DNA from: an uncultured Oscillospiraceae bacterium
Lineage (GTDB): Bacteria; Bacillota; Clostridia; Oscillospirales; Acutalibacteraceae
Direction of reading: 5' to 3'
NCBI GenBank assembly: GCA_958366985.1
Contig: CATXDC010000006.1
Span: 1-64,000 of the forward strand
Length of the DNA: 64,000 bases
The translations under genes were made by a program, and so were the position numbers. The notes below the pieces were generated by a model, which was not told the origin of the DNA, searched no databases, and saw only the letters and a program-made list of their open reading frames with translations. Each line of letters starts with the position of its first letter. Position 1 is the first letter of the stretch. This document shows positions 41,611 to 51,526 of the stretch, piece after piece.

Positions 41611-43398
41611 TCATTTGAATATATGCTTATCAGTAATTTGGACTATCGGCTTTTTAAAGCCCTGGGTTTCAAAAACTATTATCTCATTTTCTTCTTTAAG
41701 CCATACTCCGGGAATATACAAGGTCCGCTGTGGTCCCACATTCCAGTATCTTCCTAGATTTCTGCCGTTTACAAAGACATAACCTTTTGTGAAATTCCTT
41801 ATATCAACAAAACAGTCATGTTGTGAGCTTGCCTTGAATTTGCCTTTCAGGTAAACAGGAAAGCTTTCATTAATACCATTTGTAAAAGTCAGATTTCCCG
41901 TTTTATCAAGAGGAATTGTGTAAACGTCAAAATCGTAAACATATTGATCGCCAATCATTACATTTTTAAGGCCCTTGAGGTCATGTATCCTTTTTGCAAA
42001 GTTAATTCTGCCCATTGCCTCTACGAGAATATCAACGGTAATTTTCCCCTTAAAAGCGGGAATCGGGAATGAAAAACTCTCAGGAGCATCCATGCCTGCT
42101 TTTATCTGTTTTTTAGTGAGAGGAGCGGAGCGGTCAAATCTTCCTATCAATTTTCCGTTTACATATACTGAAGCAATATCGTGCACTCCGTCGGCGGCTA
42201 TAGAAGTTTCCGGATAGTCCCCTTCTATTTCGGTATGATAGAGTATCATGCCGTAATTCTGACCGTAATGCTCCATATAATGGGCAAAATGATCGGTGTG
42301 TTTCGCACCATTAAGCTTTATATTTTCAATAAAGGATGCACTTTCAGTAAGCTTTACTTCACCAATATACTGAGTTTGGGGCCTCGGAGGAAGCTCGGGA
42401 GGCTCTATTCCCTGTTTTCTGCATAAAAGCTCACGCATTATGTAATATTTCTTCGTATAATCTCCGTACTCATTAAGCGGTGCACCATAGTCATAGCTTG
42501 TGGTTGTAGGCTGATAAATTTTTGCATAGTTTGCACCGGCCATATATCCAAAATTGGTTCCTCCGTGGAACATGTAAAAATTAAAGCTTGCATCCTGCTC
42601 AAAAAATTCATTGAGTATTCTGCTAAATCTTTTTTTCGCACCGATATCTACCCCGCCGTGGTGCTTTTCACGAAAATGGTCAAACCAGCCGCACCACATC
42701 TCTCCGCACATAAGGGGTTTATCCGGCTGATATTCTTTCAGCTCTTTCAATCCTACGTTTGGATATGAACCAAAGTTTACCACCTTATATTCTTCAGGAA
42801 GACTGCCTCCAGACAGACAATATTTGCTTTCACCATCGGAAGTGAAGAGTATAACATCAATACCGTTCGAGCGCAGGTTATCTCTTATAAATCTCAGATA
42901 TTTTTTATCTGTACCGTAGCTTCCGTATTCGTTTTCAATCTGTACAGCTATAATCGGTCCACCGTTTGTCACCTGAAGCTCAGCAAGTTTTGGAATAAGC
43001 ACATCAAAATATCTTTTGACAAAACCTATATACCTTTCATTATAACAGCGAAGTTTTATATCATCATACTTTAAAAGCCATGCTGGGAATCCGCCGAACT
43101 CCCATTCCGCACATATATAGGGACCCGGACGCACAATAACATAAAGCCCCTCACGCTGAGCTGTTTTGATGAATTCAAAGACGTTATTCTGTCCTTCGAA
43201 ATCATAAACTTCCTCATCCTTTGGCTGATGCACATTCCACGCTATATAGGTTTCAACTGTATTGAAACCTGCTGCTTTTAGTTTTTTAAGTCTATCCGCC
43301 CAGTATTCACATGGAATTCTAAAATAGTGCATGGCTCCTGAATAGATGTTAAAGGGTTTATCATCCATATAGAATGCTCCATTTTTTATTTCCAGCAT
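41611..43398 (-). CDS. GH35 beta-galactosidase
   Basis: This 595-residue enzyme removes terminal beta-linked galactose, as in mucin core and lacto-type chains. GH35 hallmarks are clear: GAMHYFRIPCEYWADRLKKL at the N-terminus, PGPYICAEWEFGGFPAWLL, the acid/base Glu157 in QIENEYGSYG, and the nucleophile Glu233 in MCGEMWCGWFDHF. A jelly-roll region follows to the C-terminus (FVNGRNLGRYWNVGPQ). No signal peptide. The ATG at 43398 has GAGGTG seven bases upstream; a GTG at 43413 is rejected. The start is 11 bases beyond the previous stop, so they are co-translated. Confidence 0.93.
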   Translation of the reverse strand: MLEIKNGAFYMDDKPFNIYSGAMHYFRIPCEYWADRLKKLKAAGFNTVETYIAWNVHQPKDEEVYDFEGQNNVFEFIKTAQREGLYVIVRPGPYICAEWEFGGFPAWLLKYDDIKLRCYNERYIGFVKRYFDVLIPKLAELQVTNGGPIIAVQIENEYGSYGTDKKYLRFIRDNLRSNGIDVILFTSDGESKYCLSGGSLPEEYKVVNFGSYPNVGLKELKEYQPDKPLMCGEMWCGWFDHFREKHHGGVDIGAKKRFSRILNEFFEQDASFNFYMFHGGTNFGYMAGANYAKIYQPTTTSYDYGAPLNEYGDYTKKYYIMRELLCRKQGIEPPELPPRPQTQYIGEVKLTESASFIENIKLNGAKHTDHFAHYMEHYGQNYGMILYHTEIEGDYPETSIAADGVHDIASVYVNGKLIGRFDRSAPLTKKQIKAGMDAPESFSFPIPAFKGKITVDILVEAMGRINFAKRIHDLKGLKNVMIGDQYVYDFDVYTIPLDKTGNLTFTNGINESFPVYLKGKFKASSQHDCFVDIRNFTKGYVFVNGRNLGRYWNVGPQRTLYIPGVWLKEENEIIVFETQGFKKPIVQITDKHIFK

Positions 43399-43409
43399 AT
43401 ATGTACACC

Positions 43410-45707
43410 TCACAATTTAATTGATACGCTTTCATTAGCTTTCACTTTTACACTTTTTAAATCCAGCATATATGTATCTTCAAGGGGTATTTGTCTGTCA
43501 CGGCTGTTTTCGGAAAACACACGGTATATTGCATCATAATCAGTGGGATTTTTCAGTGTAAGGATTCCGTCTTTAAAGCTGCACTCAACATGGTCGAGAG
43601 CATAGACAAATCCGGTATCAGGATTTACATAAACCGCAGGTACTTCGAGCCAGACGAGCATAGTGGAAACCTCGCACCAGCATGAACCGCCCGGAAGTTC
43701 ACCGATATTCTCTTTTCCCTCCCAGTCGGAAAGATTGCATCTTTCTCCCATACATCCAACAGGAACGGTAAATTTTTTATATACGCTGTCTGTAAGAAGC
43801 CGTGCCGCTTTTCCTGATTTATGGGCTTTAATTAAAACATCCGCACATAAACCGGTAAGTTTTTTCTGTATTTTTACGGTCTGCTTTCTGCCGAAAATAT
43901 AACTATAATAAACGGGATTATCGTACGTACTCAGGAACTGCGTTATATTATGACTTATGTCACGGCAAAGTTCCAAATATCTTTCATCTCCGGATGCTCT
44001 GAACATACGGAAAAGAGATGCACCGGAAAGAGTGCATATACCAGGCGCTGCATGCTTATTCTGTACGCTTGCCCATACCGCACCGTTTGTAGATATTCCC
44101 CGACGATAAAACTGGGTATCCTTTTCATACTCATAATCATACGAAACGCACCAACTGGCACAGAGAGATGCGGTATCTTTTGCGTATCTGAGCCATTTCT
44201 CGTCGCCTGTAATTGAGTACAGAACTATAAGACTTTCAAACATTCCAAAGGCAGACTCACTGTCGGGACAGCCTAGAATTTCTCCGGGACCGCCATTGGT
44301 AAATCCCTCTTTTACATATTCATCATAGTATTGCTGAGCAGCCTCACAGGCACAGCGAAGATATTTTTCATCTGAAAAGTATTTAAAACAAAGTGCAAGT
44401 CCTGCCGGAGCAATAGCTGCGGAAGCTGTTTTTGCGGCAAAGGGCTTAAATTCATCCATATCTATAAGCTGTGCAAAATCCCCGTTTTTATTGTAAAAAT
44501 CCACGAAGGCATCTGCAAGATTCAAAAGTCCCTTTTTCCAGATTTCCTTTACAGGTTCTCCCATTTTTTCGAGGCATAAAAGCTCTTTTGCAATAAAATA
44601 AAGTGCATCGGCATTTTTTCTGCTCATTGTAACGCTTTTATTGTCAACGTCGTCAAAGCGGTCGCCGTAAAGCTTTGAGTCACAGTAAATTCCGTAAAGA
44701 AAACCTGACGGATGCTGGAGAGGACCAAAAATAAAATCAAGGGTTCTTTTGCTTTTTTCAACGCTTTCACTGTTACCAAGTAAAAGCTGTGGAAGTATGT
44801 TCATTCCTCCGCCTACCCAGCCTGTCTGCCATTGGCGGCAAATCCCTGAAACAGCTTCTGAGGACTTATAAAATCCTCCCTCAGAAAGCCAGTTGCGCCT
44901 GTTATATTTATCTTCAAGGAGGCTGAAAGCATAAGACCACGGTACGCCCTGAGGAAGAGAATAGGGCAAACTTCTCATGGAGCGTATTTCAAAAAATTTA
45001 TTGAGAAACTCAGTTTTGCTTTCACAGTTAAAATCAAATACGCTTATTTCAAAGTTAAGTTTATCACCGGCTTTGAAGTCACGTGCTTCATCGTCTGATT
45101 TAACCTGAGTAGAGCACATTCCGTATTTAGTTTTTTCCCTGACGCAAGGTGAGGATATTGAAAAACATGCTTTTCCCTCACTCATTTCCCTTACGGTCAA
45201 ACCGAAAATACCCGCTTCGTTTTTCTGTTTCCATAAAATTAGATGTCCCTTACTGTCATCGGTGGAAAACCATCCGACACATGGAGTTGAAAGATCTCCT
45301 GTTGTCAGCTGGGCAACGCTGTTTTCTCCCCCAAGGCGTGGCACATCGGTAATTACAGGAGCCAAAGCGCACTTTTCCCTATCACTGTCTGTATAGTAAG
45401 GGGCATAATCACGCCTTACGCTGTAAAAACGATTTCCGTTATATAACGCCGCAGGAGCAAACACATAGTTTTCTTTACTCCAGCCTTCAACCTCAAAATC
45501 TATACTTACTGCTGCCTGTTTTACTTTTCGCTTTATCAGCACCAATATCTTTATGTCCTTTTTACCGCTGTTATGGTCTTCTTCAAAATAGCTTTGAACC
45601 TCAAAATCAGATGAAGAAAAAGTTTTTTTCAGCGGATATTTCTCCTGTGATATTTTTTCCGTTTGTCTGTAACGGTTAACAGACAGATATTCTGTTATTT
45701 TCTCCAT
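43410..45707 (-). CDS. Unclassified helical-barrel putative glycosidase, paralogue of the 33778-35643 gene
   Basis: This 765-residue protein shares its block order with the smaller paralogue at 33778-35643: ALYNGNRFYSV, ITDVPRLGGENS, DLSTPCVGWF, a W-Q-x-G-W-x-G element, FTNGGPGEILGCPDSESAFG, NKHAAPGICTLSG and NLSDWEGKENIGE. It adds N-terminal residues and a C-terminal beta-sandwich of about 90 residues (CSFKDGILTLKNPTDYDAIY). No signal peptide. The conserved DSESAFG, DWEG and W-C-E-V-S blocks likely line an active site. The ATG at 45707 has GGGGAG upstream. I do not know a numbered family for it. It precedes GH35 in the operon. Confidence 0.7.
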   Translation of the reverse strand: MEKITEYLSVNRYRQTEKISQEKYPLKKTFSSSDFEVQSYFEEDHNSGKKDIKILVLIKRKVKQAAVSIDFEVEGWSKENYVFAPAALYNGNRFYSVRRDYAPYYTDSDREKCALAPVITDVPRLGGENSVAQLTTGDLSTPCVGWFSTDDSKGHLILWKQKNEAGIFGLTVREMSEGKACFSISSPCVREKTKYGMCSTQVKSDDEARDFKAGDKLNFEISVFDFNCESKTEFLNKFFEIRSMRSLPYSLPQGVPWSYAFSLLEDKYNRRNWLSEGGFYKSSEAVSGICRQWQTGWVGGGMNILPQLLLGNSESVEKSKRTLDFIFGPLQHPSGFLYGIYCDSKLYGDRFDDVDNKSVTMSRKNADALYFIAKELLCLEKMGEPVKEIWKKGLLNLADAFVDFYNKNGDFAQLIDMDEFKPFAAKTASAAIAPAGLALCFKYFSDEKYLRCACEAAQQYYDEYVKEGFTNGGPGEILGCPDSESAFGMFESLIVLYSITGDEKWLRYAKDTASLCASWCVSYDYEYEKDTQFYRRGISTNGAVWASVQNKHAAPGICTLSGASLFRMFRASGDERYLELCRDISHNITQFLSTYDNPVYYSYIFGRKQTVKIQKKLTGLCADVLIKAHKSGKAARLLTDSVYKKFTVPVGCMGERCNLSDWEGKENIGELPGGSCWCEVSTMLVWLEVPAVYVNPDTGFVYALDHVECSFKDGILTLKNPTDYDAIYRVFSENSRDRQIPLEDTYMLDLKSVKVKANESVSIKL

Positions 45708-45807
45708 TATGCTTCTCCCCTGCAAACAACATCAAACTGTTAAATTTTTACGGTATGAAAGTGCTCTTTCTTTTATGTCGTAAAATAAAGCGAAAAATGC
45801 ATTATCG

Positions 45808-47046
45808 TTATTTTTCAAAAATTACTGATTCTTTTTCATATTTAGGAGTGTATTTATCCTGATAATAGCTTTCTGCACGGCAGTCAAATTTACCGTCAGG
45901 ATAAGTTGTAATCATGGTACATCCACGGTAATCGCCTTTTTTATCTATATCCTTATAAGCAAGATAGTCAACGCTAAGACCATATGTAAGCCGTATGCCT
46001 TTATAATCCAGCGAATAATTATTGACATGGTCGTGACCTACAAAAATTCCCTGTGTAGAGCCTAACTCCAGCATGGTTTCAAAAACCTCATCATCCTCTG
46101 CACCGCAGCAGACGTTTTCGTTTTTCTCTCCGTAAATGTATTTTACATTTTCAGTATTTTTAAAGCCTGCGCTTTCGTATTCCGACCATGCGGTATCATA
46201 TTCTCTGAGAGGAATATGGAAAAAAGCAAGAGATTTTACATTTTTATATGTATCATCCGGATACGCAAGAGAATCTGAGGACAATGTTTTCAAAATCTCA
46301 GCGTTATAACTGTTGAGCTCCTGTATATTTTTTCTGTACCAGTCAATCTGATTCTGATGAATATTATCGTATTTTCCGCCAATGCCAAAGGTTCCCGGAT
46401 ATGAATGAGAATCAAACATAATAAGTGACTGCGTAATAAGGCCATTGGAATTCTTTACATTAATAATCTGGTTACCGTAGCCATCAACTTCTTCGGGACC
46501 GGGAGTATAAAGACAATACCTGAGTTCATCGCTCATATAATATTCACCAAGTTTTTCACGGGAATAGAAGCTATAAGCTTCAGTGTCATGATTTCCGAAA
46601 GCGACAGTCCAATATACTCCGAGCTTATCCATTAGCTTTGCAAAAATTTTAGCCGCAGCAAGATTGTTTAACGTTCCTGCCTTATCGGGGAACGGAAAAG
46701 CTATATCACCTGTGGCAATTACCAAATCCGGCTTTTCCTCAGCAATCATAGCGGCAATACAGTTAAGAGCCTGAGCGTCCTTTTTTGCCGATAACCAGCC
46801 TCCGCCGATATGCACATCAGTAAGCTGCATAACCTTAAATTCACGGTCTGTTACAAAACACCAGTTTCCGTTTTCATCTTTCTCAGGTGTGAGCTGATCT
46901 TCTTTTTCAACTTTATCAAAACTTTCAGCAAGCTCCATGTTTTTCTTACTGTAAACTGACGATGCTATTGCCGACGCAGTAACTGCCAGAACTGCTGTTA
47001 ATAAAATTACACATAATATTATTGCAATAATTTTCTTAACGCTCAT
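45808..47046 (-). CDS. Membrane-anchored or secreted calcineurin-like metallophosphoesterase
   Basis: This 412-residue protein has an N-terminal hydrophobic segment (about 5-28), either a signal anchor or a signal peptide, since TASAIASS could be a cleavage site. A calcineurin-type phosphoesterase domain follows: MQLTDVHIGGG (motif I), VIATGDIAFPF (II), AFGNHDTEAY (III), FFHIPLREY and GIFVGHDHVNNY (late histidine motifs), which hold two metal ions. It probably works outside the membrane on phosphoesters. It is paralogous to the next gene and sits in the glycan operon. The substrate is not known. Confidence 0.85.
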   Translation of the reverse strand: MSVKKIIAIILCVILLTAVLAVTASAIASSVYSKKNMELAESFDKVEKEDQLTPEKDENGNWCFVTDREFKVMQLTDVHIGGGWLSAKKDAQALNCIAAMIAEEKPDLVIATGDIAFPFPDKAGTLNNLAAAKIFAKLMDKLGVYWTVAFGNHDTEAYSFYSREKLGEYYMSDELRYCLYTPGPEEVDGYGNQIINVKNSNGLITQSLIMFDSHSYPGTFGIGGKYDNIHQNQIDWYRKNIQELNSYNAEILKTLSSDSLAYPDDTYKNVKSLAFFHIPLREYDTAWSEYESAGFKNTENVKYIYGEKNENVCCGAEDDEVFETMLELGSTQGIFVGHDHVNNYSLDYKGIRLTYGLSVDYLAYKDIDKKGDYRGCTMITTYPDGKFDCRAESYYQDKYTPKYEKESVIFEK

Positions 47047-47070
47047 TTTAATTCACCTTACTATCCTTTA

Positions 47071-48099
47071 TCAGTTGAACTCAGAGTACAGATGCTCAAT
47101 AGTAAAATCTTTCATATCCTTATCGAAACGAATTACTAATGCTCCCTGCAAATCTTCGTCATAATAACTTGTACGACCGGTTTTAAGTCCATATGCCAAT
47201 ACAATTGAATCGTGTTCAAAAGCAAAATTATTGTTATGGTCATGACCGACAAATACGCCTTTTGTAGAATTAAGTTCCTTCATTTTGGCAAAAAGACCCG
47301 TATTTTTATACGGCGAACAGATATCTTCCCTTTGCTCGCCTATTATAGCCTGCTCCGGTGTAAAATATCGGTATTCAGGAAGCGGAATATGAAAGAATGC
47401 AAGAGAATTCACTTCATGTCCTGCACTTTTATTAATTCCTTTTACAGTTCGCTCATACCAGTCTATCTGACTTTTCTTTATGTATGCCCAGTCAGTTCCT
47501 CCGAGTGGCTGCTTTTTATCGGACGGCAGATAAAAACCATAATTATGGGAATCAAACATATAAAAGCTGTATTTTATATCACCGTTCTCTACAACATTGA
47601 CCACATAGTTTCCTACGCCGGAAACATTTTTAAAGCCTTCTTTGAAAAGACAGTTTTTCTTTTTTTCAAAAATTGAAGCAATTTTCCTAAGTGACGGTTT
47701 AACATCATTTTCGTGATTACCGAAAACAAAAGAAAACGGAATATCAAAGTCGTTGAGAAAATCTGCGAAATTCTCGATTTTTTCAAGATCATCATAAAGT
47801 GCGTTATCGCCTGTAAGGACAATAAAATCCGGATTGCTGCGCTTTACAAGGTCATCAATCATTTCATACGACTCTGCCTCTTGATTTTCATTTAAATCTT
47901 TACTGATTTGTACATCTGCCAGCTGTAAAATAACGAAATCTTCGTTTTCTTTTTTTGATATAGTCAGCGCTTCATCAGGGATGTAAGGTTTATTTTTATA
48001 AAAGAAATTTTCGCTTTTAACACGGGCAACAGCTGCCGCGGAGCCCACAAGAGTAACTGCAGCAGTTGCACCCAGTAAATTTTTTGAAATCTTTTTCAC
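47071..48099 (-). CDS. Calcineurin-like metallophosphoesterase with N-terminal membrane segment
   Basis: This 342-residue protein has a hydrophobic N-terminus (about 8-26, LLGATAAVTLVGSAAAVARV). The dimetal phosphoesterase set follows: LQLADVQISKDLNE (first motif, Gln replacing the more common His), VLTGDNALYDD, VFGNHENDV, FFHIPLPEY and GVFVGHDHNNNF. It shares the whole pattern with the neighbour at 45808-47046 and is shorter in the middle, so they are tandem paralogues. It lies 21 bases after the GH109-type gene. The role in glycan use is unknown; dephosphorylation of a glycan or glycoprotein substrate is speculation. Confidence 0.83.
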   Translation of the reverse strand: MKKISKNLLGATAAVTLVGSAAAVARVKSENFFYKNKPYIPDEALTISKKENEDFVILQLADVQISKDLNENQEAESYEMIDDLVKRSNPDFIVLTGDNALYDDLEKIENFADFLNDFDIPFSFVFGNHENDVKPSLRKIASIFEKKKNCLFKEGFKNVSGVGNYVVNVVENGDIKYSFYMFDSHNYGFYLPSDKKQPLGGTDWAYIKKSQIDWYERTVKGINKSAGHEVNSLAFFHIPLPEYRYFTPEQAIIGEQREDICSPYKNTGLFAKMKELNSTKGVFVGHDHNNNFAFEHDSIVLAYGLKTGRTSYYDEDLQGALVIRFDKDMKDFTIEHLYSEFN

Positions 48100-48120
48100 A
48101 TTTACTGTCCTTTCATAGGC

Positions 48121-49365
48121 TTATTCATCCAGCGCATATTTGCCCGTTGAACGTTCAGTTCGGTTTTTATATTTTCCTCCTGTGAAATCCGGCACTGCAA
48201 CAGGAGCTCCTCCATTTTTTACAGACTCCTCAGATAATGCAGTTATACTCATCCATGCAGCGGCATCGTATACGTCAATGGCCGGGTAAGTTTCTCCCTT
48301 GGCGGCATGAACCATGGCTCGCAGAACAAGATAGTCCATTCCTCCGTGACCGCTTGCCAGCATACCCTCCGATTTATGAGCCCACAGGTCACTGTCAAAT
48401 TTTTCGCCGTATTTATCGGCATTTTTCCACAAAAGGTTCGGATTCAAATCATATTCGGCAATATCACGGTCGAGATCTTTTTCAAGAAAAACATAATCTC
48501 CGTCTTCCTGATACATTCCTTTTGTACCTCTGACAGTAAAACTTCGGCTGTAAATACGTGGAAGCGTAGTGTCAAGAGTTAATGTTATTGTTTCACCATT
48601 CTCGCAAGTGATAATTGTTGTAACAACATCACCTTGCTTAAATTGTGTATTAAGTAGTTCTTCATCATCTGCCTTATTATCAAGCAAATACTGGTGAAGT
48701 CCGCAAGCTTTACTTGCTACAGAAACAAGACTTACCATACGATTGCCCCTGTTTATTCCGAGAACCTTTGCTATCGGTCCCAAATCGTGGGTAGGATAAT
48801 TTTCACAGTTATGATTTATGTAATGTGAAAGGCGATAATGACGATTTTCTTTGCCAAAAGAAACCTCTTTTCGCAAATCATGCCGATACGCTCCGTCGCA
48901 GTGAACTATCTCGCCGAATTCACCTGCTCTTGCCATATTAAGACACATCATCTCACGTCTGCCATAACAGCAGTTTTCAAGGAAGAAAAACGGAGTTCCG
49001 GTTTCTTCATAAGCTTTTACCAAGTCAAAACATTCCTTAAGATTATATGTTCCGCCAACCTCCATTGCGGTAAAAATTCCTTTTTCCATAGCTTTTATTG
49101 CAATTTCAATGTGGCACTGCCATGACGTGGAAATCACAACAGCATCAAGTCCTTCAAGTTCAAGAATTGACTTGTAATCCTGTGTTTTAAAGGGAGTTTT
49201 TCTGCCCGCTTTCTCTATAAGCAAAGCTGCACTGTCTGTTCTGTCGGCGTAAGCATCACACACGCCTATAATCTCAACATCATCCATTCTAAGCATGGGC
49301 TCAATAAGCTGAACTCCCCTTTGACCTAAACCTATAACAGCCAAACGAACAATATTTTTTATCAT
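48121..49365 (-). CDS. GH109-type NAD-dependent glycosidase (Gfo/Idh/MocA fold)
   Basis: This 414-residue protein has a Rossmann NAD-binding domain (GLGQRGVQLI near residue 12) and a Gfo/Idh/MocA C-terminal domain. The blocks ENCCYGRREMMCLNMARAGE, CDGAYRHDLR, NYPTHDLGPIAKVLGINRGN and GHGGMDYLVLRA, and the ending YDAAAWMSITALSEESVKNG, match the GH109 family. Known GH109 members use NAD+ in an oxidation-elimination cycle to remove alpha-N-acetylgalactosamine, as on blood-group A and mucin glycans. No signal peptide. The GalNAc activity is inferred from family resemblance. Confidence 0.82.
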   Translation of the reverse strand: MIKNIVRLAVIGLGQRGVQLIEPMLRMDDVEIIGVCDAYADRTDSAALLIEKAGRKTPFKTQDYKSILELEGLDAVVISTSWQCHIEIAIKAMEKGIFTAMEVGGTYNLKECFDLVKAYEETGTPFFFLENCCYGRREMMCLNMARAGEFGEIVHCDGAYRHDLRKEVSFGKENRHYRLSHYINHNCENYPTHDLGPIAKVLGINRGNRMVSLVSVASKACGLHQYLLDNKADDEELLNTQFKQGDVVTTIITCENGETITLTLDTTLPRIYSRSFTVRGTKGMYQEDGDYVFLEKDLDRDIAEYDLNPNLLWKNADKYGEKFDSDLWAHKSEGMLASGHGGMDYLVLRAMVHAAKGETYPAIDVYDAAAWMSITALSEESVKNGGAPVAVPDFTGGKYKNRTERSTGKYALDE

Positions 49366-49371
49366 AACAGA

Positions 49372-51516
49372 TTATCCTTTCTCAGCCGGATGCATGACAT
49401 ACCATTTGTATGACATGGGCGGCAAGGTGATTTTAAGTTCAACATTTCCATTTGAATCAATATCAAACACTTCAGGGTTTTCATCCCGCTCTGAAATAAC
49501 GATCTTTTTACCTGTATAACTTGCTTCTTTCAAAGGTGGAATTGCTTTATCCTCAACCTTTTCATCGGTTATATAAGTTCTCGCTTCACCGTTTCGTGCC
49601 CTGATTATCAAGGGGGCTATCTCTGCACCATACAGCGGATAAGACACATCACTGTTTTTAGTATTTGGAAACGGAGCAGGCGGATTTTCGAGAGAGGTAA
49701 GCCCTGTATAATAAACCGGAATGCGCAAAGTTTCTGTGCGTTCTTCATCGGTTTGATTGAAAAACATGACAAAGCCTCGTGTATCTCCTTTTGGAAGCAC
49801 ATTCATAATGGCATCAATACCCTTAGTGCGAGAAGGATTATCAGTATCAATTCTGGGAGGCAGAAAATGTACTGTTATACCATTTAAAACATTGCGGTAC
49901 TTTTTATAAATTGACACCCACTTTTTAAAGATTTCCTTTCCTGTTTCGGAGTCATAAACCTTTTTACCTCTGATAGTAGGCCAAACTCCGCTTGCAGTAA
50001 TCTGCGCCAGAGCCCAGTCAAAATCAAAGCTGTTCTTTTCAGTTGGGAAAAACTTCGCTTCATCTCCTCCGCCATGATAGACATTAAGAGGCAAGAATCC
50101 CCAGCCCTGAGCCGGATTCTTTGAAAATGTGCCTTTATAATAGTAAATTCTCGATGTAATCAGCTGTTCCTGACGGCGTTCCGAATAGGCTATCTCCTCA
50201 TATCCGACACATACACGGTTTGTACCGTTTAAAAAGTGCCAATCCGGCGCATTTATGTAAACTCCACGTTTTTTAATTTCCTTGTACCAATCTACAACGG
50301 ACATTTTCCACTGCTTATATTGTGAATCGGTGAAATCATCATGCAAATGCGTTTTTCCTCCCGAACACATAAGCATACCGTATGGACCGTCAATTTCTAC
50401 TGCATCTGCGCCTGTTTCATCAATAAAGCGAAGCACATCTTTCATATATTTCTGTGACCACTCAGTAGCAAGACATCTGCATATATGACTGCCGTCATGG
50501 TTGAGAGCCTCATCCCCTCTTACAGGACGGTAATTTTTTACATATGCCAGAGTATATGCTCCCATGCGTATACCTTTTTTATGTCCGTAATCATAAGCCT
50601 TTTTTATACGCTCAAGGTAACTCTTTCTGCCGCTTTCCATATTGACTCCTGAGCCAAAAGACTGAATTATCATTTCAATACCGATTTCTGCACATTGGTC
50701 AACAGCTTTTTTGATAGCATGTGATGAATTTGATATCAAATGAAAAAACAGAACGTTATCTGTGCACCAGGGGGCTATTTTACGGTACATGGTCTTTACT
50801 TCTATGAGCCTTTGTTCATAATACTCAGCGCCGAAAAGAAGCTCAAAAGCGACGATTGACTCTGTTTCTTCGCCTGCTTCTGCTTTAATATTCATCCTGA
50901 ACTCAGGTGCAACTTCGAGAAAGTCATATTGATACCGTGCATAATGCCTTGCATATTTTGACAATTCAAGACCCAGAAAATCCGTTGAAGAATCATAATC
51001 GCTGTCAACAAAAACAGTATCACGGTTTTCTGTAATTTTTAAAATATCAGTGTAAATATTGTCTATTGTAATCGTCTCATTGCCTGTATTTTTTACTGTA
51101 AGCTGTTTCATTATAACCGGGATACCGTCGTAAATTTCGAACCTAACTTCCACCATCAAATTAAGCTCATCGCTATTATATTTCAGAATAACAGCTTTAC
51201 CCTGAGGAGGATAAACACAGTTTTCCGTCATGGTATTGGTTCTTTTAAACGGTACACGCTCTGCACAGGGAACTTCCTGTGATCCGGCAAAAACAAAACA
51301 GTCGCCAAAATACTTTTTCCCGTTTACTGATACTGCAAAATCTGAGCAGCCATCTGAAATAAGTTCGGTATCCCTTTGCAGATTTTGGTAAGATGAGGTT
51401 TTACATCCGTCAAATTCAATTGTGCGTGACACTAAACCATTTGAAATGACCGCTTTCGAGTCTTCAACAGCAATCTGCGATTTATAATCCCTGTCATCAA
51501 GCACCCAGTATTTCAT
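49372..51516 (-). CDS. Putative TIM-barrel glycosidase, clan GH-D-like (GH36-like)
   Basis: This 714-residue protein has an N-terminal beta-sandwich (about 1-250; ISNGLVSRTIEFDGCKTSSY and SKYARHYARYQYDF). A TIM barrel follows (about 265-560), in which GADAVEIDGPYGMLMC carries an aspartate at the place of the nucleophile of alpha-galactosidases, and FDWALAQITASGVWPTIRG is a later barrel element. A C-terminal beta-domain follows. The overall layout fits GH36 and neighbours such as alpha-galactosidase or alpha-GalNAcase. No signal peptide. It is spaced six bases from GH109 and ten from GH2, so they form a tight operon. The exact family is unsure. Confidence 0.6.
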   Translation of the reverse strand: MKYWVLDDRDYKSQIAVEDSKAVISNGLVSRTIEFDGCKTSSYQNLQRDTELISDGCSDFAVSVNGKKYFGDCFVFAGSQEVPCAERVPFKRTNTMTENCVYPPQGKAVILKYNSDELNLMVEVRFEIYDGIPVIMKQLTVKNTGNETITIDNIYTDILKITENRDTVFVDSDYDSSTDFLGLELSKYARHYARYQYDFLEVAPEFRMNIKAEAGEETESIVAFELLFGAEYYEQRLIEVKTMYRKIAPWCTDNVLFFHLISNSSHAIKKAVDQCAEIGIEMIIQSFGSGVNMESGRKSYLERIKKAYDYGHKKGIRMGAYTLAYVKNYRPVRGDEALNHDGSHICRCLATEWSQKYMKDVLRFIDETGADAVEIDGPYGMLMCSGGKTHLHDDFTDSQYKQWKMSVVDWYKEIKKRGVYINAPDWHFLNGTNRVCVGYEEIAYSERRQEQLITSRIYYYKGTFSKNPAQGWGFLPLNVYHGGGDEAKFFPTEKNSFDFDWALAQITASGVWPTIRGKKVYDSETGKEIFKKWVSIYKKYRNVLNGITVHFLPPRIDTDNPSRTKGIDAIMNVLPKGDTRGFVMFFNQTDEERTETLRIPVYYTGLTSLENPPAPFPNTKNSDVSYPLYGAEIAPLIIRARNGEARTYITDEKVEDKAIPPLKEASYTGKKIVISERDENPEVFDIDSNGNVELKITLPPMSYKWYVMHPAEKG

Positions 51517-51526
51517 TTTTCTCCTC

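Noticed and set aside
45000..45100. CACGTG at about 45079, a possible third LacI operator
   Set aside because: It lies inside a coding region and the flanking bases do not match the palindrome arms.
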